Below, one piece after another: positions 31,682-35,321 of a stretch of 35,321 nt of DNA; positions within the stretch are counted from its first letter, which is position 1, and each line of letters opens with the position of its first letter. The stretch comes from Microcaldota archaeon (lineage in GTDB: Archaea > Micrarchaeota > Micrarchaeia > Micrarchaeales > CABMGC01), in NCBI GenBank assembly GCA_028867115.1, contig JAGWGY010000005.1:1-35321 (forward strand), read 5' to 3'. The notes under the pieces were generated by a model. It saw only the letters and a list, made by a program, of their open reading frames with translations, was not told the origin of the DNA and made no database searches. The position numbers were made by a program, and so were the translations under genes.

Positions 31682-32956
31682 GTGATTACGGCAAAGTACG
31701 TCAGGGAGAACCTTGACGCAATAGAGAAGTCGATGAAGAAGAGGCACTCCGAGTACGATATCGGGAGGATCCTGGAGCTCGACGAGAAGTGGAGGGCGAT
31801 TTTGGGCGAGACGCAGAAGATGCGCGAGAGGAGGAACAAGGCGAGCCTCGAGATATCCGACCTCAAGAAGAACAAGAAGGAGAAGGAGGCGCAGGAGATC
31901 ATAAGGGAGATAGCCGACCTCAAGGTGAAGCTTGATGAGGGCGAGAAGGAGCAGGGGGAATACGAGACACAGCTAAACAAGCTGCTCTGGAACCTGCCTA
32001 ACACGCTGCATGAGAGCGTTCCCTACGGCAAGGACGATACGCAGAACGTGCTTGTCAGAAAGTCCGCGGAACCCAAAAAGCGGCCTGATGCCAAGGGCCA
32101 CGAGGAGGTGGCGCTTGCGCTTGGCCTGCTTGACATGGAGAGGGCCGCGAAGGTCGCGGGCGCAAGGTTCTACTACCTGAAGGGGGACCTTGTACTTTTG
32201 GAGCAGTCTTTAATCAGGTTCGCGCTTGACAAACTCGCAAGGAAGGGATACACCCCGATAGAGCCGCCGTTCATGATGCGCGAAAAGCTTTACCGCGGCG
32301 TGACTGCGCTAGGCGATTTTGACGAGGTACTCTATCACGTGGGCGGAGGGGAGGAGAATGACGGCCTCAGGCTTATCGCAACCTCTGAGCACCCGATGGC
32401 GGCAATGCACGCCGACGAGGTGATAGAGAAGGGCAAGCTGCCGATACGCTACGTCGGGACCAGCCCGTGCTTCAGGATGGAGGTGGGCACGCACGGCAAG
32501 GACACGAAGGGGATATTCAGGGTGCACCACTTCAACAAGGTAGAGCAGTTCATCTTCTGCAGGCAGGAGGACTCCTGGGCCCTCTTTGATGAGCTCGTCG
32601 CAAACCAGGAGGAGATAATAAAGGAGCTCAAGATTCCATACAGGCTCGTCAGTATGTGCACAGGCGACATCGGCATAGTTGCAGCGAAGAAGTATGACAT
32701 AGAGGCGTATATGCCGGCGCAGGACAAGTACATGGAGCTCACATCAGCATCCAACTGCACTGACTGGCAGTCGCTCCGGTTGGACATAAAGTACGATGAC
32801 GGCAACGAGCGCAAGTACGTGCACACACTGAACGCTACGGCTGTTGCGACCACAAGGGCGCTTGTCGCGATCATAGAGAACTACGCAAACCCTGACGGCA
32901 CGATAACGGTGCCTGACGCGCTTGTCCCATACATGAACAAGAGAAAGATAGGCTAG
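31682..32956 (+). CDS. serS: Seryl-tRNA synthetase (standard class II type)
   Basis: A 424-aa enzyme that charges tRNA-Ser and is the common bacterial/archaeal SerRS, not the rare methanogen form. The N-terminal ~110 residues form the antiparallel coiled-coil arm (KMRERRNKASLEISDLKKNK). The serine-site motif reads TSEHPMA (Glu236). Motif 2 spans residues 264-284 (FRMEVGTHGKDTKGIF and onward) and motif 3 is ATTRALVAIIENY near 395. The GTG at 31682 gives MITAKYVREN, which aligns with the family start, and is preferred over TTG at 31673. It is divergent from tRNA-Leu. Confidence 0.97.
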   Translation: MITAKYVRENLDAIEKSMKKRHSEYDIGRILELDEKWRAILGETQKMRERRNKASLEISDLKKNKKEKEAQEIIREIADLKVKLDEGEKEQGEYETQLNKLLWNLPNTLHESVPYGKDDTQNVLVRKSAEPKKRPDAKGHEEVALALGLLDMERAAKVAGARFYYLKGDLVLLEQSLIRFALDKLARKGYTPIEPPFMMREKLYRGVTALGDFDEVLYHVGGGEENDGLRLIATSEHPMAAMHADEVIEKGKLPIRYVGTSPCFRMEVGTHGKDTKGIFRVHHFNKVEQFIFCRQEDSWALFDELVANQEEIIKELKIPYRLVSMCTGDIGIVAAKKYDIEAYMPAQDKYMELTSASNCTDWQSLRLDIKYDDGNERKYVHTLNATAVATTRALVAIIENYANPDGTITVPDALVPYMNKRKIG

Positions 32957-33006
32957 TGCCACCAATATGATTATAAGTTTTGGCAGTGATATCCTACTGT
33001 GATTGC

Positions 33007-33210
33007 ATGACCAAGACAATCGAGGTCTGGAAGGAAAAGGGGATCTATGCTGCTAGGATTCCTTTTCTTCACGTCAATACCCAGGCTAAAACGATGAAGG
33101 AGCTCAAGAAGAACCTTATTGAGGCAATAGAGGTTGCGGTAGAGGGGTTCATAGAACTTGAGAAGATGCAGAAGAAGAGTTCGAAAGCAGTAGCTGTTGC
33201 TAAGAACTAG
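33007..33210 (+). CDS. hicB: HicB-like antitoxin
   Basis: A 67-aa protein with the partial RNase H-like fold of HicB: TIEVWKEKGIYAARIPFLHV, then TQAKTMKELKKNLIEAIEVAVE. It has a Lys/Ala tail but no C-terminal DNA-binding domain. The ATG at 33007 matches the short family start, and ATTATAAG about 35 bp upstream is a TATA candidate. It lies 9 bp before the HicA-like toxin; the antitoxin-first order is common in archaea. Confidence 0.85.
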   Translation: MTKTIEVWKEKGIYAARIPFLHVNTQAKTMKELKKNLIEAIEVAVEGFIELEKMQKKSSKAVAVAKN

Positions 33211-33219
33211 CTTGACTCC

Positions 33220-33438
33220 ATGCCCTACTTAGTAATAAAGGACGTGGAACTCATCCGAATCCTTATGAAGCACTATGGATTTAAGGTGTTAAGGCAAAGG
33301 GGAAGTCATCTTTTCCTTACGAACTTTGTTTATGTAACCACTGTCCCATATCATAATAAGGAACTCGGCCAGGGGCTTTTGAATAAGATATTGAAAGATT
33401 GTAGATTAAGTAAGGAGGAGATTAAAAAATATTTATAG
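33220..33438 (+). CDS. hicA: HicA-like mRNA interferase toxin
   Basis: A 72-aa dsRBD-like fold protein: IKDVELIRILMKHYGFKVLRQ, RGSHLFL with the catalytic His30, VTTVPYHNKELGQGLLNKIL, and a C-terminal LSKEEIKKYL. HicA cleaves mRNA and is neutralised by HicB, encoded just upstream. All key parts are intact, so the module looks functional. The aRF1 gene starts 9 bp later and may share its transcript or use a promoter within hicA. Confidence 0.92.
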   Translation: MPYLVIKDVELIRILMKHYGFKVLRQRGSHLFLTNFVYVTTVPYHNKELGQGLLNKILKDCRLSKEEIKKYL

Positions 33439-33447
33439 AAGATAATT

Positions 33448-34773
33448 ATGTCAAACGAATACAGTCTGCTCAAGGAGGTGAAGAGGCTCAGATCAGTGCG
33501 CGGCTCTGGGACGGAGCTGATCAGCGTCTACATACCATCCGGAGCGCAGATCGCCGAAACATCGGGCAAGCTGCGTGAGGAGCTGAGCCAGTCGAGCAAC
33601 ATAAAATCAAGCAGCACAAAGAAGAACGTGCAGGCTGCCATCGAGAAGATACTTGGGTACCTCAGGCTATTTCGGGAGACCCCGAAGAACGGGCTTGCGG
33701 TATTTTGCGGCAACATCTCCAAGATTCCGGGAAGGGAGGACATAGAGCTCTTCTCGATCGAGCCGCCCCTGCCCCTCAAGGTTGGGATGTACAGGTGCGA
33801 CTCGGACTTCATGCTCGAGCCGATCGAGGACATGATAGAGGCCAAGGAGACATACGCTCTTGTGGTCATGGACGGAAGGGAGGCGACTATCGCGACGCTG
33901 AAGGGGCCGCAGATAAAGATCGTGCGAAGGCTCAACTCCATGGCGCACGCAAAGGTGAGGAAGGGAGGGCAGTCCGCCGGAAGGTTCGAGAGGATGAGAG
34001 AGGAGGCGATTGAGGACTTCCACAGCAGGATAGGCAGCAGCGTAAACGACCTGTATGCGCAGAGCGGCTTCAAGATAAAGGGGCTAATAATCGGGGGGCC
34101 AGGCCCTGCTAAGGAGGGGTTTGCAAAGGCAGGCAGCCTCAACTACCAGATCAAGGTTCTGGGAGTTTTCAACACTGGTTACACAGACGAGTACGGACTG
34201 CACGAACTCGTCGAGGCTGCAAAGGAGGTGCTTGCAGAGCAGGAGGCATCGAAGGAGAGGGCGATCATAGAGAGGTTCATGCACGAGGTGTCGCGCAACG
34301 GGCGCGCGGCGTACGACTACGGGCCTACAAGGGAGGCTGTGGAGAGCAGGCAGGCGGAGATCATAGTGATCAACAAGGATGTGGATGTGATAGAGGAGTT
34401 CCGCAAGAACTCGCAGGAGCAGAGCATCATAGTCTATTACAAGGTGGAAGGGAAGGGGGTGAAGGTCGCAAGGTGGGCAGAGGAGATAACAGTATCAGGT
34501 GCACCAAACCCGAGGATATCCGATGTCGTGAACAGGATAAGGGATGCAATCTCAAACCACACGCCGTGGCCGCCTATAGAGGCGAATACAGCCTACAACG
34601 AGCTTGCGCAGCTCTGCCCTATAGTGACAGAGCAGAGGGATGCGATCGAGGAGCTGCTCAAGAAGGCTGAGGAGGGCGGAATCCAGGCGGAGTTCGTATC
34701 AGGAGAGAGCTCCTTTGGTAAGCAGTTCCTGATGGGATTTTCGGGAGTTGGCGCAATCCTCAGGTACAAGTGA
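33448..34773 (+). CDS. prf1: Peptide chain release factor aRF1
   Basis: A 441-aa class I release factor of the archaeal/eukaryotic eRF1 type, reading all stop codons. Stop-codon recognition motifs are NIKS (51-54) and YRCDSDF (115-121). The peptidyl-tRNA hydrolysis motif is GGQ (173-175) in RKGGQSAGRFER. The C-terminal domain (about 280-415) is complete, as needed for aEF1A/ABCE1 binding. Length and motifs are normal. It starts 9 bp after hicA with AAAATATTTAT just upstream, which may be a TATA box. Confidence 0.97.
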   Translation: MSNEYSLLKEVKRLRSVRGSGTELISVYIPSGAQIAETSGKLREELSQSSNIKSSSTKKNVQAAIEKILGYLRLFRETPKNGLAVFCGNISKIPGREDIELFSIEPPLPLKVGMYRCDSDFMLEPIEDMIEAKETYALVVMDGREATIATLKGPQIKIVRRLNSMAHAKVRKGGQSAGRFERMREEAIEDFHSRIGSSVNDLYAQSGFKIKGLIIGGPGPAKEGFAKAGSLNYQIKVLGVFNTGYTDEYGLHELVEAAKEVLAEQEASKERAIIERFMHEVSRNGRAAYDYGPTREAVESRQAEIIVINKDVDVIEEFRKNSQEQSIIVYYKVEGKGVKVARWAEEITVSGAPNPRISDVVNRIRDAISNHTPWPPIEANTAYNELAQLCPIVTEQRDAIEELLKKAEEGGIQAEFVSGESSFGKQFLMGFSGVGAILRYK

Positions 34774-34813
34774 CTTTTTCTAAAAAGAAGGAGGAAAATA
34801 AAAAATAAAATGA

Positions 34814-34830
34814 AGAGGCAAAGGGCCTCT
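34814..34830 (-). terminator. Hairpin plus T-rich terminator of the S-layer-like gene
   Basis: AGAGGC (34814-34819) pairs with GCCTCT (34825-34830) around a 5-base loop. On the reverse strand the hairpin is followed by a T-rich tract (complement of 34780-34813). It is placed 27 bp after the stop of the reverse gene. Confidence 0.6.
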
Positions 34831-34856
34831 CATTACCGCTTGCTGCTGCTGCCGAC

Positions 34857-35321
34857 TTAGTGGCTTGTGCCCGTGAGCAGGTCCTGTATGAACTGGTTTC
34901 CTGCCTGCACTGTCTGCTGAGCCGTGTACCCTGCGACCAGGATCCTGTTCGTGCCGAATGCCTGCACTATCACAGAGCCTGAGCCGAACGAAGAGTCCAG
35001 CGATGGGTTCTGCGAGAAGATCTGCTGCGCCACAGTGTTGACGTACTTGCTTCCCACAACTATCAGCGTCGAAGCGCTGTTCGCGTTGCTGTCCAGAACT
35101 GCGATTGGCGTCGTTGCCGTGTTAACCGGTACGTTCGTTATCGCCTGTGTTGCAGACGGCGTTGCAGTGAGGTTTGACAATCCCGTTATGCTGCAGGAGC
35201 TTGTCGAAGCGCTTCCGCCAGTGCACGTTGCAGTCACGTTCGCAATCGTAACGTTTGCGATGTTCGTAGACTGGCCCACACCATAAGGCCCGTATTTCGC
35301 GGTCGTTGTGGAGACTGTCGA
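34857..35321 (-). CDS. S-layer-like surface protein, C-terminal end (5' partial)
   Basis: The frame is open from the right window edge to the TAA at 34857-34859, giving at least 154 residues. Composition is rich in Thr, Ser, Asn, Ala and Val with few charges, typical of secreted surface proteins, and there are several Asn-x-Thr/Ser sequons. TLIVVGSKYVNTVAQQI and RILVAGYTAQQTVQAG resemble the C-terminal repeats of archaeal S-layer proteins, in which a 'VVGG.vN' strand is followed by 'vaGy.a.dT..A'. Two Cys (about 20 residues in) may form a disulfide. No C-terminal membrane anchor is present. Confidence 0.65.
   Translation of the reverse strand, partial: STVSTTTAKYGPYGVGQSTNIANVTIANVTATCTGGSASTSSCSITGLSNLTATPSATQAITNVPVNTATTPIAVLDSNANSASTLIVVGSKYVNTVAQQIFSQNPSLDSSFGSGSVIVQAFGTNRILVAGYTAQQTVQAGNQFIQDLLTGTSH

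Noticed and set aside
34780-34800. Rho-independent-like terminator for aRF1 (CTTTTTCTAAAAAG)
   Set aside because: The short AT palindrome is too weak to call. The GC hairpin nearby better serves the reverse S-layer-like gene.
1-35321. CRISPR array, rRNA genes or replication origin
   Set aside because: No regularly spaced repeats, no rRNA-like sequence and no origin-binding-box cluster were seen on reading both strands.

Overview
This window is chromosomal DNA from an archaeon. The markers are archaeal ribosomal proteins (L30e, S12, S7, L7Ae, S28e, L24e), aEF-2 with the HRG diphthamide loop, aRF1 with NIKS and GGQ motifs, RNA polymerase subunit RpoK, a geranylgeranyl reductase for isoprenoid lipids, a His-type signal peptidase and an S-layer-like protein. 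Many genes have a TATA box 22-35 bp before the start codon (leaderless style). Internal operon genes instead carry pieces of the archaeal Shine-Dalgarno GGAGGTGATC. Compact spacing, tiny genes, a ribosomal cluster lacking its usual nusA and EF-1alpha neighbours, and a DoxD-type protein suggest a small-genome DPANN/ARMAN-like lineage such as Micrarchaeota. That placement is inference.

Layout. 1-6.3 kb: a truncated DoxD-like membrane protein, a YHS-domain heavy-metal P-type ATPase, a tandem-repeat Cys/His protein and an unknown gene (both reverse), an HTH-CBS regulator, a flavin-reductase-like protein, an SDR and a small anchored protein. 6.3-11 kb: a second SDR, an unknown gene paired with nicotinamide phosphoribosyltransferase (NAD salvage), an unknown helical protein, a small winged-helix candidate and an HD hydrolase. 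11-16 kb, reverse: two ribosomal operons, L7Ae-S28e-L24e and L30e-S12-S7-EF2. 15.9-18.0 kb: an AT-rich island with a winged-helix regulator, a 49-aa zinc-knuckle peptide, a shortened DegT-type PLP protein and a class I methyltransferase. 18-25 kb, reverse: signal peptidase, SMC, an unknown four-helix membrane protein and an M50 intramembrane protease. 25-30.6 kb: a metallophosphoesterase, an AT-richer orphan, a geranylgeranyl reductase-rpoK operon, a PH/zinc-ribbon protein, a glycosyltransferase, an RNHCP protein and an unknown with nuclease-like spacing of acidic residues. 30.6-31.6 kb: a toxin-antitoxin pair bounded by a direct repeat of the 3' end of tRNA-Leu(UAG). 31.7-35.3 kb: serS, hicBA, aRF1 and the C-terminal end of an S-layer-like protein.

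The most interesting structures are these. (1) A roughly 1-kb cassette sits between a tRNA-Leu gene and a 26-bp copy of its 3' end, carries a TA module and has no integrase. (2) The AT-rich island has a gene combination I do not recognise. (3) rpoK has no in-frame ATG, GTG or TTG start. (4) Very conserved positions of the translation machinery are changed: the S12 PNSA loop and the EF-2 P-loop. There is no CRISPR array or rRNA. Only one complete tRNA was found. No gene-free stretch exceeds 300 bases.
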